Assembly (NCBI RefSeq): GCF_963678795.1
Contig: NZ_OY787453.1
Location: forward strand, 1,674,001-1,738,000
Direction: 5' to 3'
Origin: an uncultured Methanoregula sp.
GTDB lineage: Archaea > Halobacteriota > Methanomicrobia > Methanomicrobiales > Methanospirillaceae
DNA: 64,000 nt
Below are positions 8,200 through 18,424 of the stretch, piece by piece (the stretch's first letter is position 1; the number at the start of each line of letters is the position of its first letter). The notes under the pieces were generated by a model, which did not search any database, was not told where the DNA came from, and was given only the letters and a program-made list of their open reading frames with translations. The position numbers and the translations under genes are program-made.

Positions 8200-9521
8200 G
8201 GATTCCACGGGTAGTTGTTGCCGGGACCCACAGCGGGTGCGGGAAGACCACCGTGGCAAGCGGGATCATGGCAGCTCTTACCGCCCGGGGCATGAAAGTC
8301 CAGCCATTCAAGGTAGGACCGGACTTCATCGACCCGTCCCATCATACGAAAGTCTGTGGCAGACCGTCAAGAAACCTGGATCCGTTTATGATGGGCGAGA
8401 GCGGCTGCTTCACCACGTTCCTTGTCGCGTCCCGGGGCGCGGATATTGCCGTCATCGAAGGCGTCATGGGAGTGTTTGACGGGGTTGATGGATCAGACCT
8501 TGCCAGTACCGCCCACGTTGCCCGGATCCTGGATGCGCCGGTTCTCCTTGTCATCGATGCAAAAGGGATGTCGCGGAGCATTCATGCACTCATCAAAGGC
8601 TTCATGGAATATGACCCGACAATCAAAATTGCCGGTGTCATTATAAACCGGATCGGGAGCACACGCCATAAGGAGATGATCGCTTCATCCCTTGCAACTC
8701 CTGCGCTGGGCTGGATATCCCGGAGCGAAAATATTGTCGTGAAGAGCCGGCACCTGGGCCTTTTCATGGCGCACGAGTCCGACACTACTCAAACTACCGG
8801 TTCCCTGATCGAAGAGTCCTGCAATCTGGATGAAATAACCGCAATTGCACAGAGTGCACCGCCATTGTGTACAAATCCGGAGTCAGCTCCCCACGCTCCC
8901 GACCGTGCAAGGATCGGTGTTGCAATGGACAATGCATTCTGTTTTTATTACCAGAATAACCTGGATCGCCTCCGCAAGGCCGGATCAGAACTCATCTTTT
9001 TCAGCCCGATCCAGGATTCCCTCCCGGAGGTTGACGGCGTATACCTCGGGGGAGGATATCCGGAATTACATCTCCCCCTGCTTGAATCTTCTCCCTGTAC
9101 AAAAGAGCTTAAAAAAGCCGCGGAGAGCGGGATACCTATCTATGCCGAATGTGGCGGACTGATGTACCTGACCCGGGAGATACAGGCCGAAAAGACCTAC
9201 CGGATGGCCGGCATACTACCGGCCGATGCGGAGATGACCGGGCGCATCCAGGCGCTGGGGTACGTCAAAGGGGACATTGCAACCGACCGCTCGGTCTTCT
9301 CAATACACCAGGAAGTTGTTGGACACGAGTTCCATTATTCCCGGGTCCTCCCTGACCGTGATGTACAGTACGCATACCGGTTAACCCGGGGAAAAGGAAT
9401 TGATGCGGGACAGGACGGGATGTTCTCATCCCGGGTCCTGGGATGTTACACCCATGCATATTTTTCAGGAACCTTTGCCGATGAGTTAGTCGGGGCAGCC
9501 TGCCGGAATTCCCGCTCCTGA
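8196..9521 (+). CDS. cfbB: Ni-sirohydrochlorin a,c-diamide synthase (cobyrinate a,c-diamide synthase family)
   Basis: A 441-residue glutamine-dependent amidase of the CbiA/CobB family. In methanogens the CfbB form amidates the a- and c-acetate side chains of Ni-sirohydrochlorin with ATP and glutamine, on the route to coenzyme F430; the same family acts on cobyrinate for cobamides. The N-terminus is a dethiobiotin-synthetase-like P-loop, GTHSGCGKTT, followed by KVGPDFIDPSHH. The C-terminal class I glutaminase-like domain has the nucleophile motif AECGGLMYL and a late GHEFHYS. Length fits the family. The start overlaps the preceding small ORF by four bases. Whether it serves F430, cobamide or both cannot be told from sequence. 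Confidence 0.92.
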   Translation: MRIPRVVVAGTHSGCGKTTVASGIMAALTARGMKVQPFKVGPDFIDPSHHTKVCGRPSRNLDPFMMGESGCFTTFLVASRGADIAVIEGVMGVFDGVDGSDLASTAHVARILDAPVLLVIDAKGMSRSIHALIKGFMEYDPTIKIAGVIINRIGSTRHKEMIASSLATPALGWISRSENIVVKSRHLGLFMAHESDTTQTTGSLIEESCNLDEITAIAQSAPPLCTNPESAPHAPDRARIGVAMDNAFCFYYQNNLDRLRKAGSELIFFSPIQDSLPEVDGVYLGGGYPELHLPLLESSPCTKELKKAAESGIPIYAECGGLMYLTREIQAEKTYRMAGILPADAEMTGRIQALGYVKGDIATDRSVFSIHQEVVGHEFHYSRVLPDRDVQYAYRLTRGKGIDAGQDGMFSSRVLGCYTHAYFSGTFADELVGAACRNSRS

Positions 9522-9611
9522 TTCTGGTGCACTTTCTTGTTTTTTTTTAAATCCTCACAAGAAATAAAGGCAATGGGCTGTGAATCTTTTCATAAGACTG
9601 GAGTGTAATCG

Positions 9612-11255
9612 ATGCGCAGTGATGATATTAAAGCAGGGTACCAGCGTGCACCCAACCGGTCGCTTCTCAGATCGCTGGGTGTTACCGATCGTGAGATGAA
9701 ACTGCCGTTCATCGGCATTGCCAATGCCTACAACACTATTGTCCCCGGTCACGTCCATCTCCAGAAACTGGGAGAGAAAGTCCGTGAAGGGATAGCAGCA
9801 GCCGGGGGTGTTCCCTTCGAATTTGGTGTTATCGGCATCTGTGACGGGATTGCCATGGGACACGAAGGGATGCGGTATTCCCTCCCCTCCCGTGAAAATA
9901 TCGCCGATTCCATCGAGCTGATGGTCCAGGCACACAGGTTTGACGGGCTGGTCTGTATCGGGACGTGCGACAAGATCGTGCCGGGTATGCTGATGGCAGC
10001 GGTCCGGTGCAATATCCCCACGATAGTCCTGACCGGGGGAGCCATGCTCTCCGGCTACCAGGACGGAAAAGAGCTCTCTCTCATCGATATTTTCGAAGGC
10101 GTGGGGAAAGTTGCCGCCGGGTCGATGTCCGAAGACGCGCTCTGCGAACTCGAATGTTCTGCCATGCCTGGCTGCGGCAGCTGCCAGGGACTATACACAG
10201 CCAATACCATGGCCTGCATGACCGAAGCGATGGGAATGTCCCTCCCGGGATGTGCTGCAACGCCTGCCGTGGATGCAGGAAAGCTCCGGATCGCACGCGA
10301 GAGCGGGGAGGCAATAATCCCGCTCGTGAAAAAGCAGGTGAAACCGCGGGATATTGTGACGAGAAAAAGCCTGATGAATGCAATCCGGGTCGACATGGCC
10401 CTAGGCGGATCGACAAACACGGTCCTGCACCTTATGGCGGTTGCAACCGAGGCCGATATCCCGTTGTCGCTGGATGATTTCTCTCAGCTTGCCGAAGAGG
10501 TGCCCCATATCTGCTACATGCAGCCATCAGGCCCGCACTCCATGCAGACCCTGCACCGTGCCGGGGGAATCCCCGCAGTGTTCAAACAGCTGGAACCGCA
10601 CCTGGACAACTGCCCCACGGTTTCCGGCAGGAGGATCAAGGAGATCGCAAAAGCCGCAGTTGTCAGGAATGAAGATGTAATCCGCCCATTAAAGAAACCC
10701 ATCAGTGCTACGGGAGGACTGCGGATACTGTCCGGCTCCCTTGCCCCAGATGGGGCCGTAGTGAAAAGTGCTGCCGTTCCAAAAGAGATGTGGAAGCACA
10801 CCGGCCCGGCACGGGTCTTTGATGGCGAGGAGCCGGCAATGAAAGCAATTCTTGGCAGGAAGATAAAGGAGGGCGATGTTCTTGTGATCCGGTACGAAGG
10901 CCCGAAGGGTGCACCTGGCATGCCGGAGATGCTCTCACCCACATCGGCACTCATGGGACTCGGATATAAAAAAGTCGTTCTCATCACAGACGGCCGCTTT
11001 TCCGGGGGTACGCGGGGACCCTGCATCGGCCATGTTGCACCGGAAGCAGCTGCCGGGGGACCCATTGCATTTGTCCAGGACAAGGACACTATTACCGTGG
11101 ACCTGCATGCAAAGACAATCGACCTGGATGTGCCGGCAAAAGAGATTGCAAAGCGGAAAAAAGGATGGAAAGCCCCAAAGAAAGCCCTTGCCGGGGTCCT
11201 TGCACGCTATGCAAAGACCGTGGGCCAGGCAAATTTTGGTGCAGTCCAGAAATAA
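9612..11255 (+). CDS. ilvD: Dihydroxy-acid dehydratase
   Basis: A 547-residue enzyme that dehydrates 2,3-dihydroxy-isovalerate and -methylvalerate to the 2-keto acids in valine and isoleucine synthesis. Family motifs are clear: [10 protein letters not shown] and MPGCGSCQG with the cysteines that hold the iron-sulfur cluster, then [10 protein letters not shown], and near the C-terminus [15 protein letters not shown]. Length is normal for the archaeal and bacterial enzyme. The ATG at 9612 follows GGAGTG a few bases upstream. The gene is followed at once by a T-run, so it is probably the last gene of its transcript; the 90-base gap from cfbB leaves open whether they share one. Confidence 0.96.
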   Translation: MRSDDIKAGYQRAPNRSLLRSLGVTDREMKLPFIGIANAYNTIVPGHVHLQKLGEKVREGIAAAGGVPFEFGVIGICDGIAMGHEGMRYSLPSRENIADSIELMVQAHRFDGLVCIGTCDKIVPGMLMAAVRCNIPTIVLTGGAMLSGYQDGKELSLIDIFEGVGKVAAGSMSEDALCELECSAMPGCGSCQGLYTANTMACMTEAMGMSLPGCAATPAVDAGKLRIARESGEAIIPLVKKQVKPRDIVTRKSLMNAIRVDMALGGSTNTVLHLMAVATEADIPLSLDDFSQLAEEVPHICYMQPSGPHSMQTLHRAGGIPAVFKQLEPHLDNCPTVSGRRIKEIAKAAVVRNEDVIRPLKKPISATGGLRILSGSLAPDGAVVKSAAVPKEMWKHTGPARVFDGEEPAMKAILGRKIKEGDVLVIRYEGPKGAPGMPEMLSPTSALMGLGYKKVVLITDGRFSGGTRGPCIGHVAPEAAAGGPIAFVQDKDTITVDLHAKTIDLDVPAKEIAKRKKGWKAPKKALAGVLARYAKTVGQANFGAVQK

Positions 11256-11262
11256 TTTTTTT
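11256..11262 (+). terminator. Oligo-T transcription terminator after ilvD
   Basis: Seven T directly after the TAA of ilvD. Archaeal RNA polymerase stops at such runs on the non-template strand. Confidence 0.5.
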
Positions 11263-11469
11263 CTCTGTTAATACGGGATACGGCGGGATGGCTCAAAAGG
11301 TAATCAGGAAATCATTCAAGTACATGGACGGTCCACTTCAGAGCCTCTCAGGGTGACGGTGGGACAGACCCTTTTTTGAGATTGTTTAGTAAGCGATCCA
11401 TCGCGGGGTTGCTATTGCAACCAATAGAAAATTCATCAGAATTTTTTTAAAGGGGTTTTACCGGAAAAA

Positions 11470-12201
11470 TTAATTCTTCTCTTCACCAGCCTCATACACC
11501 AGCAGGTTATACCGGCTGGAAAACAGGATGAATGGCACATACAGGATTACCATGACGATAATACCGATGAAATCGCCAATGACCGGGATCAGCGAGAAGA
11601 TATTTGTTATCATACCGAATATAAAACCGATAACACCGATGATCACGATTGCAATAATATAATTCAGCCAGCCGATCCGCCGGATGTGGGCAATGATGGC
11701 TGAGAAATTGAAAGCTTCGGTGATACTGCCGGTTTTTGCGAACCGTACTCCGCCAAGGAACGAGAATATGCTGATAATGAATGCCACGAAGACGGCAACC
11801 AGGAACAGCACCAGCATGATTCCTGCGGAAGAGATGAATTCAGGATGGCTCATGAACCACTGGCTGGCCTGGGCTTCAGACATTGATGAGAAATTCTGGG
11901 AAAATGCACCGCTCGCAACCAGTGACGATACCAGCGGGAGGAATGCGATAATAGTGAGAAGAATCACCGGGGCCGCATAGATCAGCTCTACAACAAAGAG
12001 TTTGAGTCCGTCAATGAACATTGATCCCCATTCCTTGAGTTCAGGTGCTGGTTTCTCTCCCCGGAAAATTCTGACCATGTATCCCAGGATCAAAGGGAAG
12101 ATGATCATGCTCACCATGAGGAGAAGCCAGCGGGTCCATTTCGACCAGACACCCTCTTTAGCATAGGAAAACGATTCGTCGAGCATTGAGCTGTAATCCA
12201 T
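11470..12201 (-). CDS. DUF4013-type multi-pass membrane protein (copy 1)
   Basis: A 243-residue membrane protein with about six hydrophobic segments. The N-terminal pattern DESFSYAKEGVWSKWTRW, then PLILGYMVRIFRGEKPAPEL and WGSMFIDGLKLFVV, matches the DUF4013 family common in methanogens; function is unknown. It is a paralogue of the gene just upstream (12290-12958): both share the SYAKEG, RGE-PAPELK-WGSMFIDG and FARTNS/FAKTGS-EAFNFSAI-AHI blocks. GGTGA lies just before the ATG. The C-terminus is charged (YEAGEEKN). Confidence 0.8.
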   Translation of the reverse strand: MDYSSMLDESFSYAKEGVWSKWTRWLLLMVSMIIFPLILGYMVRIFRGEKPAPELKEWGSMFIDGLKLFVVELIYAAPVILLTIIAFLPLVSSLVASGAFSQNFSSMSEAQASQWFMSHPEFISSAGIMLVLFLVAVFVAFIISIFSFLGGVRFAKTGSITEAFNFSAIIAHIRRIGWLNYIIAIVIIGVIGFIFGMITNIFSLIPVIGDFIGIIVMVILYVPFILFSSRYNLLVYEAGEEKN

Positions 12202-12289
12202 ATCAGTTCACCGGATATTCTCATAGACTCTTTGTATAAAAATAAAAACATATGCCCGGAAGAGAAAATTACCCGAAGAAAAAAGAGAA

Positions 12290-12958
12290 TTATGCTGCCG
12301 TTCCGGCACTGTCATAGAGCAGGGTGAGGTACCGTGCTTCAAAGAGGACAAGGATTGGAAGCAGTATGAAGAGTATGACCATCCCGACAACGGGAATCAT
12401 GATGCAGATCACTTCAATGATACAGAGGATGATCATCATGATGATAAGGGCAATAAGGTACGACACAAAACCGATCTTCCCTATGTGGGCAAAGATCGCA
12501 CTGAAATTGAAGGCTTCGCCAAAGCTGTTCGTGCGGGCAAAGCGGACAACAGCGGTTGCGACAACGAGTCCGATAATGATTGATACGATCAGGAGTATGA
12601 GGACCCCAAAGAGGACACCACCAATCATTCCCAGGATTGCGCTGGGATCGGTGTTACCATAAGCCTGCGTCATCGCACCGGTTACTACTGCACTCCCGAT
12701 GACAACAATCTCAATGATGATGATTGGGATGGCATAGATAAGGCCAACGATGAACAGTTTGATGCCATCGATGAACATTGATCCCCAGTCCTTGAGTTCG
12801 GGTGCAGGTGTTTCCCCGCGGTAAACCCGAAGAATATATCCCATGATAAGCGGGAAGATGATACAGCTGATGATCATCAGTATCCATTTCGCCCATTTTC
12901 CAACGAGACCTTCCTTTGCATACCCAAAAGAGTCTCCCACCATTTTACCGAAATCCAT
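12290..12958 (-). CDS. DUF4013-type multi-pass membrane protein (copy 2)
   Basis: A 222-residue membrane protein from the ATG at 12956-12958, chosen because GGTGAG sits five bases upstream; a GTG four codons earlier is less likely. Same architecture as the downstream copy: DSFGYAKEGLVGKWAKW, RGETPAPELKDWGSMFIDG, a long glycine-rich membrane region, then FNFSAIFAHIGKIGF and a final helix. The two genes are in tandem and 88 bases apart, so they probably arose by duplication and may be co-transcribed. An A/T-rich promoter region (13010-13060) lies upstream. Confidence 0.8.
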   Translation of the reverse strand: MDFGKMVGDSFGYAKEGLVGKWAKWILMIISCIIFPLIMGYILRVYRGETPAPELKDWGSMFIDGIKLFIVGLIYAIPIIIIEIVVIGSAVVTGAMTQAYGNTDPSAILGMIGGVLFGVLILLIVSIIIGLVVATAVVRFARTNSFGEAFNFSAIFAHIGKIGFVSYLIALIIMMIILCIIEVICIMIPVVGMVILFILLPILVLFEARYLTLLYDSAGTAA

Positions 12959-13093
12959 TATACTCACCACAATCCAGTTTCTGAATCGTTTATGGCGGCT
13001 TTTGCCACAAACGATTTAAATAACATATGATAAGTTCGCAGAATATATAATTATCGCAGAAAACGGGCTGGAATAAAAAAATAAAGAAAATAA

Positions 13094-14578
13094 TCAGTGC
13101 CTGAAGTACCGGATACCCGTAAATATCATTGCCATGTGGAGCCGGTTGGCAGATTCAATCACTTCTTTATCCCGTATTGAACCGCCGGGCTGGACGAGAG
13201 CCGTTGCTCCCGCTTCCGCAGCTACTTCAAGCGTGTCCGGGAAGGGCAGGAAAGCATCGGAAGCAACCGCTGAACCTTTCAGGGATGCACAGGCTTTTTC
13301 AATTGCGATTTTTGCCGAATCAACCCGACTCATCTGGCCGGCCCCGATGCCAAGGGTATGGTACTTATCGGCAAAAATAATGGTATTGCTTTTCGTGTGT
13401 TTGCAGACTTTCCATGCAAGCTGCAGAGCTTTCATCTCCTCTGGCGTCGGGTCACGGTCAGTAATGACTTCCCAGTGTTCCTGGTACGCGGGAGTCCGCT
13501 GGACCAGCACACCGCCATCGATCGTGCGGATCTCATCGGAAGGGACACTCCCTGGCAGAGTGATGACCCGCATGTTCTCTTTCTTTTTCATGATTTCCAG
13601 GACTTGCTGCGAGAACGAGGGGGCAAGAATAACTTCAACGAACGTATTGCTTATCTCTTCCGCGAGTTTTTTTGTCAGTTCGCGGTTTACGCAAACAACG
13701 GAACCGTACGCAGAGACAGGGTCAACATCTCTGGCCGAGACATAGGCATCAAATACGTCTTTGCCGATCGCTACACCGCAGGGATTGTTGTGCTTTACGA
13801 TGACCGCTGCAGGCTCATCGAACTCCCTCATGAGCGAGACACCTGCATTGAGATCAAGGTAATTGTTGTAGGACATCTGCCTGCCCTGCAGGGGCTCTGC
13901 ACCGGCAATCCCGGCATTACCATATACTGCAGCCTGCTGATGGGGATTCTCGCCGTACCGCAGGGATCGGCCATGGGAGTATTGTACAGTGAAGGTGGAG
14001 GGAAACGGGGAGTCCAGCTGGTACAGGTGACTGCTGATCGCGGCATCGTACGCAGCGGTCCGGGCAAATGCCTTCTTTGCGAGAATGAGACGCTCCTTTG
14101 CGGAAATGCCGTCCCCCCGGACAGCATCCTGCACCATCGGGTAATCCGAGGGATCGACAACAACCGCAACATCCCGGTAATTTTTCGCTGCAGCCCGTAT
14201 CATTGCCGGGCCACCGACATCGATATACTCGATGAGCTCTTCCAGGTTCATTTTCTTTGCTGCCATCTTCTCGAACGGGTACAGGTTAACTACAAGAAGA
14301 TCGATATGGTTGATGCCATGCTTGGCCATCACGGCGTCATCGATCTGGCGCCGGCCAAGCAGCCCGCCGTGTACCTTGGGATGGAGGGTCTTTACCCGAC
14401 CGTCCATCATCTCGGGAAACCCGGTATAACTGGATACTTCAGTGAATTTGACGCCGGCTTCTGCCAGAGCTTTTCCGGTGCCGCCGGAACTCATAATACT
14501 GTATTTCTGATCGGTGAGTGCCTGTGCAAGCCCGATGATACCTGTCTTGTCCCAGACAGAAAGCAGTGCCCACTTCAT
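13094..14578 (-). CDS. purH: Bifunctional AICAR formyltransferase / IMP cyclohydrolase
   Basis: A 494-residue enzyme for the last two steps of IMP synthesis: formylation of AICAR with 10-formyl-tetrahydrofolate, then ring closure. The N-terminal cyclohydrolase domain opens ALLSVWDKTGI and has SSGGTGKALAEAG, MDGRVKTLHPKVHGG and NLYPFEK. The C-terminal transformylase domain has SLRYGENPHQQAA, VKHNNPCGVA and the end motif GGSIRDKEVI. This is the bacterial-type fused enzyme; many archaea use the separate PurP and PurO instead. It is divergent from the grpE operon, with about 260 bases between them. Confidence 0.95.
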   Translation of the reverse strand: MKWALLSVWDKTGIIGLAQALTDQKYSIMSSGGTGKALAEAGVKFTEVSSYTGFPEMMDGRVKTLHPKVHGGLLGRRQIDDAVMAKHGINHIDLLVVNLYPFEKMAAKKMNLEELIEYIDVGGPAMIRAAAKNYRDVAVVVDPSDYPMVQDAVRGDGISAKERLILAKKAFARTAAYDAAISSHLYQLDSPFPSTFTVQYSHGRSLRYGENPHQQAAVYGNAGIAGAEPLQGRQMSYNNYLDLNAGVSLMREFDEPAAVIVKHNNPCGVAIGKDVFDAYVSARDVDPVSAYGSVVCVNRELTKKLAEEISNTFVEVILAPSFSQQVLEIMKKKENMRVITLPGSVPSDEIRTIDGGVLVQRTPAYQEHWEVITDRDPTPEEMKALQLAWKVCKHTKSNTIIFADKYHTLGIGAGQMSRVDSAKIAIEKACASLKGSAVASDAFLPFPDTLEVAAEAGATALVQPGGSIRDKEVIESANRLHMAMIFTGIRYFRH

Positions 14579-14789
14579 GGACTATTATATGAAGAAAGGT
14601 AAGAAAAAGGTATGCTGATTCCATATAAACAGTGCCTGGCGACACGAATAGCGGGTTGTGAAGAGCGCAATTTTACAAAATCCAAAAAACCCTGCACTGT
14701 CCTTCCAAATGCAGTTCCTGCCGATAATTTCACCTCGTTCTTAAAAACAGGCAGTAATTATCGATTTACCTCGCAGAATGATGTAAACA

Positions 14790-14798
14790 TTTATATAG
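14790..14798 (+). promoter_or_regulatory. TATA box of the grpE-dnaK-dnaJ operon
   Basis: TTTATATAG, preceded by AAACA, lies 44-52 bases before the preferred grpE ATG. An archaeal start site about 25 bases downstream would fall near 14820. Confidence 0.6.
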
Positions 14799-14841
14799 AA
14801 CTACAATGCAATAGATATTGGAACATCGAATGGGATGTCTT

Positions 14842-15375
14842 ATGGTCGAGGCAGAAAACACTCCAGAAAATGCAGACACCGGGGTTTCTGAACCGCAGGA
14901 AGACCTGCTTTCAGATCCACAGTCACTGCTGGATGAACAGAAGAAAGCGTTTGCTGACCTGAACGACCAGTATCTCAGGCTGGCTGCGGATTTTGATAAT
15001 TTCAGGAAACGCACTGCCCGGGAACGGGAATCGATCACGACACGGGCAAACGAGCGGTTCGCGGTTGATATTCTCGAGGTTGTGGACAATTTTGAACGGG
15101 CCATCAAATCTGATGAAGCACACCTGCGGGAAGGCATCGTCCAGATCCAGCAGCTGCTTGCTGCCCAGTTGCAGCGTCACGGTATTGTGCCCATCGAATC
15201 ATTAAGAAAACCGTTCAATCCCCAGGAGCATGAGGCGATCGCCCATGTCCTGTCAGATGAGACTGCGGGAACCGTAATCGACGAAGTTTCCCGCGGGTAT
15301 CGTATGCATGACAAGATTATCAGACACGCAAAAGTTGCAGTATCAAAAGGAAACGAGAAAAATACGGAGGTATGA
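14842..15375 (+). CDS. grpE: Nucleotide exchange factor GrpE
   Basis: Co-chaperone that releases ADP from DnaK. About 177 residues from the ATG at 14842 (MVEAENTPEN); the ATG at 14830 and a TTG at 14818 are in frame, and the first is placed close to the predicted transcription start. Sequence features are an acidic disordered N-terminus, a long coiled coil (DEQKKAFADLNDQYLRL...FDNFRKR) and a C-terminal beta domain with VPIESLRKPFNPQEHEAI and GYRMHDKIIRHAKVAV, the GrpE signature. It heads a grpE-dnaK-dnaJ operon; a GGAGGT inside its last codons serves as the dnaK ribosome binding site. Confidence 0.94.
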   Translation: MVEAENTPENADTGVSEPQEDLLSDPQSLLDEQKKAFADLNDQYLRLAADFDNFRKRTARERESITTRANERFAVDILEVVDNFERAIKSDEAHLREGIVQIQQLLAAQLQRHGIVPIESLRKPFNPQEHEAIAHVLSDETAGTVIDEVSRGYRMHDKIIRHAKVAVSKGNEKNTEV

Positions 15376-15378
15376 AGT

Positions 15379-17238
15379 ATGGCAAAAGAGAAGGTTCTTG
15401 GTATCGATCTGGGAACAACATTTTCCTGCATGTCCATTATGGAAGCCGGAAAGCCCATTGTTATTCCCAATTCTGAAGGTGGGCGGACAACGGCATCCAT
15501 TGTCGCCTTTACAAAAGAAGGAGAGCGGCTTGTCGGCAGCCTTGCAAAACGCCAGGCAGTAACAAACCCCCAGAGGACCATCCAGTCCATTAAACGGGAT
15601 ATGGGTACCAGCAGGAAAGTCAAGATTGACGCGAAGGATTATACGCCCCAGGAGATCTCTGCCATGATCCTGCAAAAACTCAAGATCGATGCCGAGGCCT
15701 ACCTTGGAGAGAAGATCAACAAGGCTGTCATCACGGTACCTGCCTACTTCAACGATGCACAACGCCAGGCAACCAAGGACGCAGGGAAAATTGCCGGGCT
15801 TGAAGTAATGCGTATCATCAATGAACCAACGGCAAGTGCCCTTGCCTACGGTATCGACAAGGAGAACGATGCAACAGTCCTTGTCTACGATCTCGGTGGC
15901 GGGACCTTCGATGTCTCTATCCTCACGCTGGGCGATGGTGTCTTCGAAGTCAAATCCACTGCAGGAAACAACCACCTCGGTGGCGACGACTTCGACAAGC
16001 TGGTCCAGGACTACCTGATCGACGAGTTCAAAAAGAAGGAGGGTATCGACCTGCGAAGCGACCCCTACGCCATGCAGCGCCTGCGGGATGCTTCTGAAAA
16101 TGCAAAGATTGAGCTCTCCCAGCGCCAGACCACCAATATCAACCTGCCGTATATCACCACTGATGCCAGCGGCCCGAAGTTCCTTAACATCGATCTCACC
16201 CGTTCCAAACTCGAGCAGCTGATAGGAAATCTTGTGGAATCAACCGTAGGCCCGGTAAAACAGGCACTGAGCGATGCAAAACTCGAGCCCAAAGATATCG
16301 ATCACGTCCTGCTGGTCGGGGGTTCAACACGTGTACCGCTGGTCCAGGAAACCGTCAAGAAACTGCTCGGCAAAGAACCGGACAAAGGTCTTAACCCTGA
16401 CGAATGTGTAGCCCTCGGTGCCGGCATCCAGGGTGCAGTCCTGACCGGTGAGACCAAGGATATTGTCCTCCTCGATGTCACCCCGCTCACGCTGGGTATC
16501 GAGACCCTTGGGGGCATCTCGACCAAGCTCATCGAGCGAAACACGACCATCCCGACCCGGAAAAGCCAGATCTTCTCGACAGCAGCTGACGGCCAGACCA
16601 GTGTCGAGATCCATGTGGTCCAGGGGGAACGGGCGCTCGCAAAGGACAACTTCACGCTCGGAAAATTCCAGCTGACCGGCATTCCTCCGGCACCCAGGGG
16701 CATTCCCCAGATAGAAGTAACATTCGACATCGATTCGAACGGTATCATCCATGTCTCGGCAAAAGACCTTGGCAGCGGCAACCAGCAGGCCATCTCGATC
16801 AAGGGAGACAAGAAACTCTCCGATGAGGACATCAAGAAGATGATGGATGCAGCCAAGCAGTTCGAGGCAGAAGACAAGAAGCAGCGGGAAGAGATCGAGC
16901 TCCGCAACCAGGCTGACACGGCTGTCTTCACTGCTGAGAAGATGCTCAAGGACAGCGGAGACAAACTGGAGCCGGAAGACAAGACCAAAGTCGAAGAAGG
17001 CACGACCGCAGTAAAGAAGGCACTCGAAGCGAATAATATAGAGGACATCAAGAAAGCCATGGAGTCGCTCACTGAAGCTGTATATGCTGTGACAACCAAA
17101 CTTTACCAGAAAGCCCAGGCAGATCAGGCAGCAGCACAGCAGCAGGCCGGACCGGAAGCCGGAGCCGGCCATGCAGGGCAGGATCCCAAAACTGACGACA
17201 ATGTCGTCAATGCAGATTACAAGGTAAAAGAAGAGTGA
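15379..17238 (+). CDS. dnaK: Molecular chaperone DnaK (Hsp70)
   Basis: A 619-residue ATP-driven chaperone that binds exposed hydrophobic segments with DnaJ and GrpE. The N-terminal ATPase domain (about 1-375) starts [14 protein letters not shown] and has the second phosphate motif [14 protein letters not shown] and [14 protein letters not shown]. The substrate-binding domain (about 376-490) begins [15 protein letters not shown] helical lid follows, and the end ([18 protein letters not shown]...[10 protein letters not shown]) resembles the flexible acidic EEV-like tail of bacterial DnaK. It lies three bases after grpE and seven before dnaJ. Archaeal dnaK operons of this kind are thought to come from bacteria. 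Confidence 0.97.
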   Translation: MAKEKVLGIDLGTTFSCMSIMEAGKPIVIPNSEGGRTTASIVAFTKEGERLVGSLAKRQAVTNPQRTIQSIKRDMGTSRKVKIDAKDYTPQEISAMILQKLKIDAEAYLGEKINKAVITVPAYFNDAQRQATKDAGKIAGLEVMRIINEPTASALAYGIDKENDATVLVYDLGGGTFDVSILTLGDGVFEVKSTAGNNHLGGDDFDKLVQDYLIDEFKKKEGIDLRSDPYAMQRLRDASENAKIELSQRQTTNINLPYITTDASGPKFLNIDLTRSKLEQLIGNLVESTVGPVKQALSDAKLEPKDIDHVLLVGGSTRVPLVQETVKKLLGKEPDKGLNPDECVALGAGIQGAVLTGETKDIVLLDVTPLTLGIETLGGISTKLIERNTTIPTRKSQIFSTAADGQTSVEIHVVQGERALAKDNFTLGKFQLTGIPPAPRGIPQIEVTFDIDSNGIIHVSAKDLGSGNQQAISIKGDKKLSDEDIKKMMDAAKQFEAEDKKQREEIELRNQADTAVFTAEKMLKDSGDKLEPEDKTKVEEGTTAVKKALEANNIEDIKKAMESLTEAVYAVTTKLYQKAQADQAAAQQQAGPEAGAGHAGQDPKTDDNVVNADYKVKEE

Positions 17239-17245
17239 AGCAAGA

Positions 17246-18373
17246 ATGGGCGCGGACTACTACGACACCCTCGGCATACCCCGGAATGCCGATGATAAGG
17301 AGATCAAGAAGGCTTACAGGAACCTCGCCCGAAAATTCCATCCCGATGTCTGCAAAGAAGCCGGCGCCGAAGATAAGTTCAAGGCCATCAACGAGGCTTA
17401 CGGTGTCCTCTCCGATGAACAGAAGCGGCGCCAGTACGACAACATGGGCCACGAAACGTTTACCAACGCGTCGAAGGGATCATATTCCGGCGGTGGTGGA
17501 TATAACAGCGGGGGGTTCTCCTCGGATTTCTCCGGTTTTGGGGATATCTTCGATTTCTTTGGCGGGGGCCAGCGACGTTCGGGTCCCCAGCCCGGTGCAG
17601 ATCTCCTCATGCGGATCCAGATAAAACTGGAAGATGCAGTTGCCGGCATTGACCGGGAGATTGAAGTGATGCACACGGAGCCCTGCCCTGCGTGCAGTGG
17701 ATCAGGGAGCGAGACGAAACGGCTCAATACCTGCCCACGCTGCGGGGGATCCGGCCAGATGCGTCAGACTGCACAGTCACCGTTTGGCCAGTTCGTCCGC
17801 ATGACTCCATGCACCCAGTGCGAAGGAAGGGGGAAGATCCCCGAGAAAGTCTGCAAGGACTGCCGGGGCTCCGGCCATACAAGAGTCAAGCGGAAAGTCT
17901 CTGTTCACATCCCTGCCGGCGTAGAAAGCGGGATGCGCCTCCGGATGGAGAGTTATGGAGAAGCGGGAGATTACGGAGCGCACAACGGTGACCTCTTCCT
18001 TGAGATCTATGTCCAGACTCATGACCGGTTCATCCGATCCGGGGACAACCTCGAGACCCAGATCGAGATCTCCCCGGCCCAGGCAGTTCTCGGGACATCG
18101 GTGGACGTCGAGACCATCGATCACCGGCATATCGATCTCCATGTCCCGGCAGGTATCCAGTATAACACGGCCCTCAAGATTCCCGGCGAAGGTATCAAGA
18201 GACGGGGGAAACCTGGAGACCTTCTGGTGCGGGTCAGGATCGTCACCCCGAGATCTGTCAGTAACGAACAGAAGGAGCTTTATATGAAAATCACTGAGCT
18301 GGAAGGCAAAAACAGCGGCGGCGGTGGCTTCTTCTCCGGCATTATGGGTGGAAAAAAGAAGGGTAAAAAATAA
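17246..18373 (+). CDS. dnaJ: Chaperone protein DnaJ
   Basis: A 375-residue co-chaperone that delivers substrates to DnaK and triggers its ATPase. The N-terminal J domain (1-70) holds KFHPDVC with the essential HPD. A Gly/Phe-rich linker follows (about 75-115). The zinc domain has four CxxCxGxG repeats: [24 protein letters not shown] and CKDCRGSG. Then come two beta-type C-terminal domains with [17 protein letters not shown]. The tail is Gly- and Lys-rich. Complete type I DnaJ, last gene of the operon; TAA is followed by a T-rich stretch. Confidence 0.97.
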   Translation: MGADYYDTLGIPRNADDKEIKKAYRNLARKFHPDVCKEAGAEDKFKAINEAYGVLSDEQKRRQYDNMGHETFTNASKGSYSGGGGYNSGGFSSDFSGFGDIFDFFGGGQRRSGPQPGADLLMRIQIKLEDAVAGIDREIEVMHTEPCPACSGSGSETKRLNTCPRCGGSGQMRQTAQSPFGQFVRMTPCTQCEGRGKIPEKVCKDCRGSGHTRVKRKVSVHIPAGVESGMRLRMESYGEAGDYGAHNGDLFLEIYVQTHDRFIRSGDNLETQIEISPAQAVLGTSVDVETIDHRHIDLHVPAGIQYNTALKIPGEGIKRRGKPGDLLVRVRIVTPRSVSNEQKELYMKITELEGKNSGGGGFFSGIMGGKKKGKK

Positions 18374-18424
18374 TTTTCTCTCTTTTTGCACACCTATTTG
18401 AACGCATACAGCCAATATTTTTCA

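Noticed and set aside
13358..14602. A 414-codon plus-strand frame opposite purH
   Set aside because: Antisense shadow of a well-conserved gene; it has no family motifs.
16302..17172. Long antisense frames opposite dnaK
   Set aside because: Codon-bias shadows; dnaK is certain.
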